Source of the DNA: Lycocorax pyrrhopterus obiensis
Lineage: Eukaryota; Chordata; Aves; Passeriformes; Paradisaeidae
Length of the DNA stretch: 64,000 bases
Assembly: GCA_014706295.1 (NCBI GenBank)
Contig: JACSVZ010000004.1
Coordinates: 89,039,047-89,103,046, forward strand
Reading direction: 5' to 3'
The notes beneath the pieces were generated by a model. It saw nothing but the letters and a program-made list of their open reading frames with translations. It ran no database searches and was not told where the DNA came from. Within the stretch, counting starts at the first letter, position 1, and each line of letters starts with the position of its first letter. Below are positions 13,401 to 26,355 of this stretch, one piece after another. Both the position numbers and the translations under genes were made by a program.

Positions 13401-15137
13401 TTCAGGTACTGTGTGTTGGTGTTCCTCTTACTGGCTGTCTTTGAGGATGCTGTTAGTATAACTGTAAATGTGGAACAGTCTCGTTAATTTTTAGAATTTG
13501 AAAGAGAAGAAAACCACTTTGCCCTAAGCCTTTTAAGAGCACTAACAAGATTACTACGCTACCTAGTTTAATGACTGAACTTGTGTAGTTCTGAAATCTA
13601 AAGGTGTGGCTGGTCCCATATCTTTGAGAGAGGTAGAAAGCAGTCCAGTGCCCCTGCCTTTACCTGCTGATTGCTGTACTATGGATGCCGAAAAAGCTCC
13701 AGCAGAGAATTTCTTCAGCTCTCTGCAGCATTTTTGTGAGAGTTCTGTCTTTCCCACGCAAGTAACTCAAAACAATGTGACAGTTTTTTAAACTTCTTGC
13801 AGCTGCAGGTTGTTTTGCAGAATTGTTATGGTTCTAACTAGAAAAGCATTCAGAGATGGGTATCTTAGAACTTGACCATTCCCCTTAAAGGGGGGATGGC
13901 AAAAAACCAATTACCTTATGCTATTTAATACACTTTGTGAACTAACATACAAAAGCCTTCTGAGAGATCATTAAAGTGCTTCCATTTATCCCTGAGCCTG
14001 GACTTCGTGTCGTTTCTCTACTTGTCTGTGGGGAAAACAGCGACACTGTACTAGCTCTCAATGAGTCACTGAAGATGCCTGCTTTTCTTGCTTTATTAAT
14101 TTGGGTTTCAGATGTGCTAATAATGCCTTATAAGCAATATTTACAGAGGGAGTTACCACACAATTGCTATCAGATTGCCATTCACATAAGAGCTCCTACT
14201 TTGCACAAGGCTATTTTTAGGAAGAAGACTATGGTCATTACTTCCATACTAGTAGACTGGTGAATGGCAACCAGAGGTAGTTTGCAGTCCATACTCAGTA
14301 TATTTTAAAACCAACAATAATGCTTTTGTCACTGTTTTGTTTTGGGTTGTTTTTCCCCCATCAAGGCTTAATTCACATAAAATCCTAAAATTTTGTCCAT
14401 GGAACTTTATAGCCTGAAAGGGGGTCTAAAACTCACAAGAAAATTATGACAAAACCCCTCTGATGACCGATAAATACACAGAACCTGCCTGGGACTTAGG
14501 AAGTCCCTGAGCCCCTGTTGGAAGCTAAAAGGGTATGACTTGAGTTTTATCACGGAACGCTTGCTCTGTTTCTACACTTCTCCCGGAATATCTGTTATTG
14601 GCCACTCTAGCCAGAATACTGAAGTAGTGGGCGGTTGATCTGATCCAGCAGTTTGTCTTTGTTAGCTAAGATGGCTATGAGAAGAGGGTGGGGAGAGTTG
14701 GCTAGTTTTAACAAATCGGCTTGAAAAATGTCGCCCACATACTTGTACCAATAAAACTGCAGTAAGAGTACAATCGCCTTGATGCTTAACCAGAATTTAT
14801 TTTGGTGGTTTTGCTACTGGTTTACTCCTACACTTAGATGAAAGCAGGTCTCTGCTTAAGGTGTATCAGTGTAGTGGATATATCAGAAGTTGCTACACAA
14901 ATCCTTACAGTACAGGAAAAAAAACCAATATATAAGATGGTTTATTTGAGTACTCAAATGCTTCTGAGCTTCCATGCTATTATTATTAATGATGTTAGGA
15001 AAGTTAAAGTTTTGGGTAGGTATCTTTGAAAATTACTGTTCTAAATTAAATATAGAAGATAAAAAATATCAATTGTAAAATGTATCTGATATATACAGTA
15101 TATACTCTTTTAACTAAAATAAAAGAAATAGAAAAGC
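4419..15137. other. Long non-coding AT-rich stretch
   Basis: No gene or mobile element was recognised in this 10.7 kb. It contains a 10-bp-arm inverted repeat at 6229-6249, an exon-like reading frame on the minus strand at 7256-7454, a T/G-rich tract at 8848-8953, and a second compact inverted repeat at 12166-12187. The parts at about 10.6-10.9 kb, 11.8-12.1 kb and 13.96-14.27 kb have the texture of conserved non-coding DNA (TAATTA-rich, free of repeats), which I cannot test here. Confidence 0.55.
8848..8953. repeat. T/G-rich low-complexity tract
   Basis: About 100 bases dominated by T and G on the plus strand, made of irregular TTTG, GGGTTT and TTTTTG units with few A or C. It is a decayed simple repeat rather than a regular microsatellite. 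Confidence 0.7.
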
Positions 15138-15827
15138 AGTGCTGTTGAAAGGGCTCTGGGGGTCCTGGTTGACAGAAAGTTGAACATGAGTCAGCAGTGC
15201 CCTGGCAGCCAGAAGAGCCAGCCATGTCCTGGGGGGCATCGGGCACAGCACCGCCAGCCAGGCAAGGGAGGGGATTGTCCCACTCTGCTCTGTGCTGGGA
15301 CGGCCTCATCTTGAATATTGTGTGCAGTTTGGAGTACTACAATAAAAGAAAGATATTAAGTTATTAGAGAGGGTCCAAAGGAGGGCAGCAAAGATGGTGA
15401 ACGGCCTTGAGGGGAAGCCGTATGAGGAGCGGCTGAGGTCACTTGGTCTGTTCAGCCTGGAGGAGAGGAGACTGAGGGGAGACCTCACTGCAGTTACAAC
15501 TTCCTCGTGAGGGGAAGAGGAGGGGCAGGCACTGATCTCTTCTCTGTGGTGAACAGTGACAGGACCCGAGGTAATGGCCTGAATCTGTGTGAGGGGAGGT
15601 TTAGGTTGGATATCAGAAAAAGTTTTTCACCCAGAAGGTGGCTGGGCACTGGAACAGGCTCCCCAGGGAAGTGGTCACAGCACCAAGCCTGACAGAATTC
15701 AGGGAGCTTTTGGACAACACTCTTGGGCACATGGTGTGGCTCCTGGGGCTCTCCTGTGCAGGACTGAGTCTGAGCTGATGATTCTTTTGGGTCCCTTCTA
15801 ACTCAGCATATTCTGTGATTCTATGAA
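15138..15827 (+). mobile_element. CR1 LINE, 5'-truncated 3' end
   Basis: This is the 3' part of a CR1 non-LTR retrotransposon, the main LINE of birds. Read on the plus strand, broken frames give the CR1 ORF2 C-terminal tail: a stretch like RPHLEYCVQF at about 15300, then [10 protein letters not shown], then [23 protein letters not shown] near 15420-15490. The remainder, to about 15720, recalls the conserved RTRGNGL and FRLDIRK segments. The element ends in the two 8-bp units ATTCTGTG and ATTCTATG (15811-15826) that close CR1 copies. The endonuclease and most of the reverse transcriptase are missing. Stops interrupt the frame, so the copy is dead. The subfamily is not assigned, and no target duplication is seen, as is usual for CR1. 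Confidence 0.95.
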
Positions 15828-17046
15828 AATTACAGGGTGTAGAGAATACATATACATAAATAAAGTCAAAGATACTTTCCTTGGTGTGCAGGGATTGTCT
15901 CAACCCCACTGATGAAAGCAGGGGTGCTAGATTAGGGACTGCTTAATACTTTGTGGGAGATTCTTCAATAATGTGAATGAATGTAACAGAGATCCCATAT
16001 TTTATGCAATTAGTTCTTTGCATTCACTTCCAGTGTAAATTCAAGGGCATGATTTCACCTGTAGTCTGGGAATAGGTTACTCCTATTAAATAAAGTAACA
16101 TGAGAACCTTATGTTGTGATCCTTTGCCATATGTTTCATGGCTTATTACAGCTCTGGAAGCAGTAAGGTTGATCAGTGGCTGAATGATGATCTGAACATG
16201 CTATTGAAAGGAGAACCTGTAGCTAAGAGCTTTGTTGTCTGCTCTGGAACTCATATTCAACTGCCTCTGACTGCGACTCGCTTGTTTGTGAAGTGCCTCA
16301 GGAATCTGTGTGAGGCTCAGCCAGTAGGTGCTTCTCAGCATGGTGTGATTTAGCAGATGAAAAGTGTGCAGAATATAGTTTTACTTTAACAGTTTCTACA
16401 GCGATCATTTTCCTGTGGTGTTCAATTACATGTTTCACAGTAGCAAGTATGTCCAGATTCTGTTTATTCTCCTTCCTTGGAGACGGTCTGTCTGTGCACA
16501 GATTTTTTTTCCTTGAACTAGAAAAATATAATATGCAATGTTGACCAGTATAAATCTATAAATTATTACACAAAATCTTAGTTTATTTCATGACTCTGCA
16601 GGTGAACAGGTATGAGGGGAATTCTGAGCATTTTTACCTTGCTTGCTTCTGCATGCTCTCAGATCTGTACATTTTAGCACTATGCTGGAAATCATAAAAG
16701 ACAGGTTTTTCCAGATCATATGTTGACAAAAATGTTACTGCTGCAAGATGAAAGAATGATCAGCTGAACTTCCTTTCAAGTAGGAGCAATCAAACTTTCA
16801 TCAAAGTTTCAGTAGAAATTTGTTTCTACAATATAAAGAGATGAACAGAAGGGTTTTAGAGAAACGGGTTCCATTCATTTTAAAATGGAGATAAACAGTG
16901 TTTCTGGGACCATTTATTTTAACTTGTTACCTGTTGAAAAATAAATACTTTGAAAGATCTTCTTAGTATCTGAAGACATGACATGGCATAATTTGTAACT
17001 AAAAAGAAAGATATCGGAGAAAGTTGTGAGTAGCAGAAGTGTTACA
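15828..17046. other. Unique non-coding DNA between CR1 and LTR
   Basis: Nothing recognised. A 71-codon open frame at 16138-16353 (+) has no familiar motif and no supporting splice or promoter context, so I treat it as chance. Confidence 0.6.
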
Positions 17047-17051
17047 CTGAC

Positions 17052-17615
17052 TGCTCTGGGTTAGTCCTGACCAGCAGCCGCATCCCGCCCAGGCACTCAC
17101 TCGCTTCTCCCTGCAGCAGAATGGGGGAGACGATCAGAAAGACAAAAACAGTTTAATAGGTAAAGCACAAGCTGCGCGCACGAGCAAAGTGATACAAGGA
17201 ATTCATTCACTGCTTCCCACTGGCAGGCAGGTGTTCAGGAAAGCAGGGCTCCATCACATGTAACCATTACTCGGGAAAACAAATGCCTTAACTCAGAACA
17301 ACCTCATTGCTTCCTCATCCCCACCCCCCTCTTCCTCCCGTTATGTACTGGGCATGACACCATGTGGTCTGGGGTATCCCTTGGGTCAGTTGGGGTCACC
17401 TGTCCTGGATGTGTGGCTTCCCAACTTCTTGTGCACCGCCACTGGTGGGCTGGGGTGAGAAACAGAAAAGGCCTTGGCCCTGGGTAAGTGCTGCTCAGCA
17501 GTAGCTGAAACATCCCTGTGTTATCAACACTGTTGTCAGCACAAATCCAAAGCACAGAACCATGTGAGCTGCTCTGAAAAAAAGAATTAAATCTACTCCA
17601 GCCAAAGCCAGTGCG
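17052..17615 (-). mobile_element. Solo LTR of an avian ERVL-type endogenous retrovirus
   Basis: This 564-bp sequence matches the general plan of a widespread avian LTR family and is related along its length to the copy at 48344-48899. Landmarks shared by the two copies include GGAATTCATTCAC, AGAAAAGGCCTTG, AACATCCCTG and TTATCAACACTGTT. Read on the minus strand, the polyadenylation signal is ATTAAA (plus 17152-17157). The 5-bp direct repeat CTGAC flanks it (17047-17051 and 17616-17620), which supports insertion by a class III (ERVL-like) integrase. No internal retroviral sequence or partner LTR is present, so it is a solo LTR left by recombination. The terminal bases have decayed from TG...CA. 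The family name is from recall, not a search. Confidence 0.85.
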
Positions 17616-17620
17616 CTGAC

Positions 17621-20600
17621 ATTTATATTTCAACCTCAATAAGAGTCAAACCAAAGCTTCTGTTGTTGATAAATATGGTTTTCAATGCCAAGCAAATAAT
17701 ATATTGTAAATTTATAGTGGTGAATAGGAAGGTCACACATAAAATGGGAACTCTTTAGATGTTACTGCCCTAGGCAAACCAAAATTAATTCAGTCTTGCA
17801 GCACATAGGCATTAAATAATTTTGCATCTGGATTTTTCTGCTTGGGGCAACTACCTATATGTTAAAGTTGGTCTGTGATCAAGGGCCACAGACCTAGCAA
17901 GAGTCTTTTTCTCTGTATACTAAAGTCAGCTATTTAAATATCACTTAAAAAATGAAATAGAATTAAATAAAACATACAGGAGAACACAGTTTTATATATA
18001 TGTACGTGCAGATATAGATTGCTTTCAGCAATTTGATGAAGTTTTCTGAGTAGATGTTGATAATTGGATGGTTAGAATGCTGAATACATATTTCTGTTAA
18101 GTATGTCATTAAATATGTTGAATGCTGGTCAGACCATCTCAAATAATTTTGCATTAATAAAACTTAGCACTTTAACAGAAAGCAAGCAGCTTAAAGAGCA
18201 AGAATACAAAGAGTTATGTATTTTGGCGATGCTGCTTCTTATTTCTGCCATGGAAATAACAGAAATCCAATGCACTTTCTCTTCCAAGGTTGACTTTCTT
18301 GTCCAGCTTGTATAAAGAATATACGTCTCCAGAATTACACATTCAGAGAGTATGTTTTGGAAAGCCTCTTGTAGTTAGCTTGAAACAGTTCTCTGGACTA
18401 TTGCATCATATTTAAGAAAGGTTTATTCCTTATAAGTATGCCTTAGATATAAGCCTTAGATAGATAAATGCAAAAGCATGATGCAGCTGCTGTATGAGCC
18501 AAGTGACTCGTCAGAGGGATGCAGTGTTTTTCTTTTCCTCAGGCTGCCCAGTTGTGCCAGGGAAATGAAACACCAGGCTCCTGCCTAAAATCTGAGCTCT
18601 CAAGAAGAGGTGCAGTTAATATATCTTCACTATACTGAGATGGGGGGAGATGGAAAAGCTTGGTTTAAAAAAGAAAAATGCTTTCTCAAGTTCCATCGTA
18701 ATATATGCTATTGCTTTTATTAGTACTGCAGCTTATGAGTTCAACATGCTATCTGTGAGTATTGACAGTATGATCATAAATGAAACTACTGCATGGAGCA
18801 CTTACAATAATCTCTAACATGTTGTCAGAAAAGTTACCTGCAGTGATGTATATCTCTCTGTTAAGAATATACAAATTTGAAGCATTTTTGGTATACACTT
18901 GTCATAAAGCTCTGATCCAAAACATTGCTATGGGGCTTGCACATGACTACCCATTTAAACACAGCTGTGGAGCCTGTCATTACCTCTCCTGAACACAGTT
19001 TCCAAAGGTTGACATGCTGTACTGCAATTCATACTGCAATGCCAGTAAGAATGGTTGTACCTTTTAAAGTAATGATTGTGTTTTAATTACTTATTTCTCT
19101 ATTGTTTCCACTTAGTACTTGATAGATTTACAAAGCTATTTCAAAAATTGGATAAGGAACCCTTAATAAATGCTCCCATTTTATTTATATGTATATGTAT
19201 GTACAAAATTTATTATGAATGCAGTATTTGTAGCAGGATATCTAACTAGTCTATAAAAATTAATTTTTCAGTGTGGCTTAGTACAGGAAATGATCATGCA
19301 TTCACTTTGGTCATTACTTTGTACCTTATCACCTAATCATATTAATAAGAATTCATATTAGGAAATGCATTATTATTTCAAGCAACAGGTGAAGTATTAT
19401 TATTCTGATGTGACAGTCAATTTAGCATTAATAGCAAAACTTAAGTTCTGCAGTTTTTTATGCCCTTCTGCCTGAACCCAATGATTGGCATATTTAGTGT
19501 AACCTAACACTGTGGCATGGTTGGCCATTGGGAATATTTTTAGCCTCAGCCATCCAGTTAAGTATAAGGGAGCTGGGATCAAAATCTACCACAGCCCTCA
19601 ATTGGAATTAACTACAGCACTATCAGAAAAATCATCTGAAGAAAATTATTTTCTACCATATAAAAAGGGCTGACTATTGGAAAAGATTGCTAAATTTAGC
19701 TTTTCTTTTGTAGCAGCTTTCCTTGCAAATGTAGCAAAGAACAGGAATCCTGTAAGCACGAGGCTGCTGGAACTATGTGTATATACAGAGCAGTACTTAC
19801 CTGCAGAAAATGGTTCTCCTGCTCAGGCTTGTGCTGTTTGCCTGAACAAGGCTGTCATAACCCCAGCAGAGCAGAGCTGCCAAGGTGTCCTATTGAACAG
19901 AGCAGATAGAGTGAGCAGCCTCCTGGGAACTCGAAACCATTGTTCAGTGTCAGAGACAGAGTACAGACTCTGAGCTGTTAGTAAATGGAGTGCTTTTATA
20001 AAGATAGCTAATTTATAAAAGACTTGTGTTAATTTGCTGCTTATCTTGAGTTATTATGATTTTATGCACCATTATCTTTTTTTACATTTGTTTAAATATC
20101 TAGTATCTGCTAACACATGGTGTTTCAGTCCTTAGGGGAATACTTGCAACTGGAGCTATTTTGTTCTCTGCTCTGTAAATCCTTTGATATATCCACTGAG
20201 AAAAGTTTAATGTTCTGATTTACAAATGAATGATGTGGCACGGTCACTTCTGGTTCTGCTAGGTTGTGGGAAAGTACAGTATTGCTTGGGGTGCCCCTGA
20301 GGAATTGTGGGAATGGGAATTTATCCTAGACAATTACCTTTGTCTATGTACAATGCCTGTATGTTCTGTAGGCTCAGTGGAATGGAGAAACTAAGGTGTG
20401 GAGTATGATGACTGCAACATAAGGTTTGCTTTGGACTACAGGTCACTTGTGCTCGAGGCTTTTAATCTGGTTCACATGAAGGATCATTAAAGCAATACTC
20501 TCCCAGCTGCTGGCAGCACTGAAAATCATTTCATACAACATTGCTTGCAGCGAAGTTCATATACGGTCTGATAAGAGGGGAAAGCAAGACTGAAAGGAAT

Positions 20601-23600
20601 GTGAAGAGTGAAAGTGGAAAACATATAACAGGAAGAATCAACCACAGGGATGGAAGAAAGAGAGGGAAAGGTGAAAAACTTTCAGCCTTGAAGGCTGATA
20701 AAGGAGCATGAGAGAGTATGGGAGGAGGAAGAAAAATAGAAGGGCAGAATGAGAAATGCAGATACTCAACATGAGACTAGAGACTGATTGAATTTTGGGT
20801 ATAGGAAGGAACATAATTTAATTTTATATGGGCACATAAAGCCAGGACAACTTGTTTTTTGAGTCTGCATGGGATATTACTGTATTTTTATCTATAGAAA
20901 TGTATGTATTTAATAGATCTTCATTTTTTTTTCAGTCTATGAGTGTTGCTTCTTGATGACATTTCACTTAGAATTTCTTAAAATGCTCTCTGGTACTAGA
21001 CAGCTTAATTTGGTTAATCTCTGAAAAGAGCAGAATAGTAGACTCAGGTGAAACATTAACATTTTCAACAGGAATGGTGATTTCTATTTTTCATCTTACA
21101 ATGCTTCAGTGAGGATAGTGAATACACGCCTCAATTTACTGAGATAAATTTTGTTGTCATTCTTGTCCGTATTCTCTCCCTTAGTTTTTTGTGTGTTCTT
21201 CTTGTAAAAAAAACAAATGCTGTTAAAATGAGTGGACCATTTAATAAAAGAAGTCATATCAAACAAGGGAGCCATGCTCTTAAAAAATAAAAAAAAAAAG
21301 AAGGGAAAAATGAAGAATGTATTAGGAAAAATTTTTGGTTACCAGTTATATTCCTTTCCACGGAATTATCTGGTAAAATGTTGTCTCTCATCCTGAGATA
21401 AAATAGTTTATTTTAGAAAGCTGAAAAAACTCTAAAGAACAGTGTCTCAGGGAACTGCTCTACTAAATTATTAGTGAGGGGCATACAGTAGTCAGTAAAC
21501 ATGAAGGACAGTATTTAGACCAATTGGTGACTGAAAAGTGCAATTGAGAGTAAAGGTACATCTTTAATGATTGTTCTGTAACTCAGTAATTACTCTCAAA
21601 GTGTTCCTCTTCCTGTAGATAAATGATAGATGTAGAATGAAATGCCTGAGTATTAAATTGAAAAGATTAAATACAAACTTTTTTATTTAACACAATTCTT
21701 ATACTAAGTTAGTAAACCATGATGTTTTATATAAACTTTATTTCTAAATTCAAGTGTCTCAACAGAGCAGTATGATGATTTCCACAGAACAGTATCTCTG
21801 TTTAATTACTATTTAATTGCAATCATTACTGGGTGGGAGGTATTTTTAAATAATTTCTGAGTGAATCATTTGCATTTTGAAGACTATTTCATCAACTAAT
21901 GAACTAACCTCATAAATCCAAACTGAACCCACCAGAATCTTTTATTGAATACAGCAGAATATACTAATTATTAAACTGGCAGCATGTGAGGAAAAGGTGG
22001 CTGAAAATACTGGGTAATTCTGGTTGCTGTCAGTAAAGACTGAGCTACAAGTCTAGTTTTATATGTGCTATGCCTGACTAGTTTAAACTTTTTGCAATGT
22101 ACACTATCAAATTACCTTGCAGTGAATGAACATTGAAATAGCTTCTAGAATATTTTCATAGATTTTCAGTAGGACGTAATGCCATTTTGGTTCTTCATGA
22201 TGTTAAAAATAATAAAAAAACTGAAATACCTTAATGCACTGCTGTGTATGAATTATTCATCAGCAAGACAATTTCTCTTAAAAACTTATGGTTTGGCAAG
22301 AAATATATAGGTCAGAAGAAATGACTAGGATATGAGGCTAATGTCAACAGTGGATACTGCAATGCATGAATTTTATGTACTGTATTATCTTTTCCTTGCC
22401 CGATGCCTATCATTCCCATTAACTTGATCATAATCCAGAAAATGCATTCCTGAGTTTCCCAAACCGATGCTTTGGGATTTTTAAGAGTACATACCATGCA
22501 GAAGTTTCAGTTGCAGCAACTTTCTTTTAAAAGGCAGGTGGAGAAGGTGTTGATGATTCTCCACTTTCATTCAATTCATCTGACTTCAGTTGAACTGTCT
22601 AAAAATTCAATATTTAGTAAAGCTACCTCTCTGCATTCTTTGTACGACTGAACATAGTGTGAAGGAAATCATCTGGTGAAATCTGGTATATTTAAAACAG
22701 TAATGAATCATAAAGCAACAGCATAAGAGGTAACAAAGGCTTTTCCCCTTAACTGCTGGTAATTTTAAACAACAAGCAATATTTGATACCATGAGTGTAC
22801 TTTGAAATGATAAATCATGGAATTATTTTTGTGGAATCCCTGATATATTACGAAATTGTGAGTTGACATCTTCCCTTTCTTAATATAATTAAAAATATTC
22901 ACTGATTGTAATAAAGTTCTGACAAATGGCAATTAAATGAAATTGCTGTGCGATTCCCTGAACTAATTTAGCAAGCTCTTCTTTAGCAATATTTGTTCAG
23001 GCATGAACTGCATGTAAACACAGCAACTGCTGTACTGCTTGTAGGAATAGAAAGTTGGTAATTGCTAGCGGCCTTATCTTTGTAGCATAAATCAATGGTC
23101 ATTATATAAAGACCTGGCTGATACAAAAAAAATGAATGTGAATGAATCTCATATTTTTCCTGCACAGTGATACCTCTTCGACATAAGAAGCAGAAACTGC
23201 CAACAGCTCATTTAAGAAGTCAGTGTTGAGTACTATGGAAATTGTTTGAATTCTGTCACACAGAGGATAGAATAAAGTGTTTTCCATATCCTGTGGAGTG
23301 CACACATCATTAGTTCCTGAATATCAAAAGAGAGAGCACAAAAGCCACTGCTATGCTATCATTCGGTGCAGGCTTCTTAGTGGTTGAATATAGCACAGTT
23401 TTATGGATACACAACTGAGTTGTGCAGCCATATCAAGGCTTGAGCTCCTGAACCTCCTGCAGGGTTAGATGCTGGGTGTTAAGCATCATCTGGATAAAAA
23501 GTTTTCAGGGTCAAAATTAGTTATCTACCTAGATTCCATGTTTCCTCTGCTGTACATGGAGTTTTATGTCTGTTGCTTTTCTGCAGAGGCTTAAATACCA

Positions 23601-26140
23601 TTTTCAAAAGTGATGTTGACACTCAAATTTCCACATCCCATTTACCTTTCTGGGGACAGCAGAAACAATAATATTTAAAAAGTCAAGGACTGTTGTGACA
23701 ATTATAAATAGCTATAGAACCACATATAGACATATGTAGTGTACTTGCAATTTTGATTTTAGTGGCTGAAGTCCAAACTTATCTTAATTTCTTTCACATT
23801 TCACTTTTCCAGGTTAAATTTGCATTCGTTTTAACAAAAAACATTGATATATCGCACTCAAGACATTTCGCAGCAGATTTACAAAGTCTGCTGGTTTCTA
23901 ATATATATCAGTAATCTGAGTTAATTTCCAAAACAAAGCAATATGCCAGGAAATAATTTGCAGCACTGAACAAGCATTGACTTCTTGATGAAAATAATCC
24001 TAAAATATATGTTCATGGACTCAATTGTTTCCTTTTTTTGTTTGTTTTGTATGTTTTTTTGTTTAAATTTGGTAATACAGTGAATCTCAGTGACTGAAAT
24101 CTGTGAGACTTGCTAATGTGATTTTTCAGCCACCAGTTCCAGGTGATGGGGAGAAACATAAAATTCACATATGGAAAACCATGAAAGGCATCCCAGAAGA
24201 ATTGAAGTACTTGAACTTCTAGACTGAATGATTCATTTAACTGTCATATCTGCTGCAGTAACACTTTCTTCTTTTCCAAAAGCTGATTTTATGGCTTTTC
24301 TCATGGGGAAAACACCCAGAACCTGCTGGAGCCTTTTGCAGAATTCCTCTTGTGCTGGTCTCTTGCACAAGTGCTGGCCCAGTGACATTTCTGTGCCACA
24401 GAGGGAATGCTGAAGCAGTGGAATAGAGTTTCTGGCTGCTTCCCAGCACTTTTTTGAATCACCCAAGAAATGTCTGCTTTGCAAAGAGAATAAAGAGCAA
24501 GAAAGTTGCTGGTCCTGATCTTGTGCAATTGACAGATGCAAGAGAGGGAGTTGGTTAACTGAAAGAAAAAGAGAGGAGTCTAAGAGAACAGGCAAGAGGC
24601 TTTCAATGGAAATGTGCTGCAGAAAAATGTTAGCTCTGGTCTCAGGCAGAAGCTATGATTATAGCATGAGAATAAGCAATTGGGAAGAAATGGAATAACG
24701 GAGACACTAAATAGGATCACACGGTAGACAATCACATTTTTAGTGTAAACAAATTATATTCTAGATGGATTTTAGTGCTTTGCGTGTTATTCTGAAATTG
24801 CAGTTCAATACAACTGGCCAGAATATTCTAACTTACATACAAATATATGCTTTAAAAAAACACAGTATTGAGGGGATTGGCAAATTGTTGATGGTAGAAG
24901 AAGTGGAATAGATGATATATTCCTCTAAAGAACTTCTCCCTACATTACCTGTACTAAGACAGGTAATTTTGTCTTGTCTTTTTTCACATATCCAAGTCTG
25001 TTTTCACTCAGATCTCTTCTCAGAGATTTTCTTAGTATCTTAGGTTTCAATCAGTTTCATTTGCTGTTCTTAATTCCTGAGTTTAAGTACTGCCTGGCCT
25101 GCAACTTGAAATTACTTTTGTTTAGTCATTAGTCTGAAAAGCAATTTAACTGCTTCCTCCATTGACATTCTAAATGAAGGGTTGCTACTCACTCCCAACA
25201 GATTTTGTCCAGTTTTCATTGTAGTGCTCTGTGGGGCTGAAAACCATAGCACTAGACAGTCTCTTCTCATAAAACATACTACCAATCTAATTTGCTCAAC
25301 TTCAGGCATTAAAATACATTTTTTATAATCAGAAAGTGAATGTTGTGGAATTTCAAAACATTGCATGAAATTGTGATTGATTGACTGTATTTTATAGAAT
25401 TTTAAGATTATGTTATTATCTAAATGTTATTCTGTGTTTACAATATGTAGTTGCAGTTTTCCTGAAAGATACAGCTAAATCAATAATGTGCAGAGAAACA
25501 GTCTTTGGACACAAGTGTAATAGAATTCACTTAAACTGGGATGCACCTAAATAGACAATTCTCATAAGTGAAAATTTTTCTGGGAACCAACTTTTGTGTA
25601 ATTAATTTCAATTGACTGATCTCATAGTTTATTGATATGTATTGCTTTGTTCATTTACAGAGTAAACATTTCGGGGTTACAGATACAGTGTCATCTCTGG
25701 AACGAACACATTTTTTTTCGTTTTAGTTCAGAGAGATTGGATTAAATATAGGCACTTGTATTGCTTTTGATAGGTGATGAAGCTGCTTCAGAAAGACTTA
25801 TGTCTTATGTGAGAATGAGCTATTCATAATGGCTTATTTGTTAGCACTTTGCTAGTGAAGATCACTGTCATATGATGGCTCCTTTTTACTTAATGTAGAA
25901 CCTGAACTGGTGATTTAGAAACAGACTTGTTAAAGGGCTTCTTTTACTACCTATCCTACCATATAAATATTCCTAATTTATTGTTTCTTTGGTTCACTTT
26001 CATTTTCTTTTCTTCAGAGTAATTTCATTTGGAGAAAAAATAGGGAAATGGATTTGGATATAATTTTTTGTATGATTAGGTTTAGTCACAGATACGCATA
26101 CCAAGAGATATTTATATCACTAATAATAGGAATGTACGAC
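17621..26140. other. Long non-coding AT-rich stretch
   Basis: No gene or transposon recognised over 8.5 kb. It includes a purine-rich segment (about 20560-20765, repeated GAAAG and GGAAG-like words), a small 8-bp-arm hairpin around 20684-20705, and a T/TTTG-rich run at about 24030-24062. A 120-codon minus-strand frame at 24233-24595 overlaps two other open frames on the same strand, and its sequence resembles no family I know. Confidence 0.55.
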
Positions 26141-26200
26141 ATGAAAGTACAACCATCTCTGTTCAAACACGTGAAAGTACAACCATCTCTGTTCAAAAAT
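26141..26200. repeat. 30-bp tandem duplication (2 copies)
   Basis: The unit beginning RTGAAAGTACAACC is present at 26141-26170 and again at 26171-26200. The copies differ only at the first base and at the last few bases. It looks like a fairly recent local duplication in otherwise unique DNA, 150 bp from the decayed CR1 copy. Confidence 0.92.
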
Positions 26201-26355
26201 AGCAGACATAAGCTTTTCACCTACCACATTGAGGTTTTGCATGGCACTAAACAGTATGGATGTACATGATCCCTAATTTGGAATCCAGGAACCAGGGTCA
26301 GGTCCTCTTTCCACCAGTGAGCTGTACATGGTGCTGGCTTAGGGCAAAAATCACA

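Noticed and set aside
15507..15909. Several overlapping 60-98-codon frames
   Set aside because: Shadows of the CR1 3' end; only the fragments matching ORF2 are meaningful, and these are broken.
17304..17639. 111-codon minus-strand frame
   Set aside because: Lies almost wholly inside a solo LTR, which is non-coding.
24233..24595. 120-codon minus-strand frame
   Set aside because: Overlaps two other open frames on the same strand and resembles no family; no promoter or splice support.
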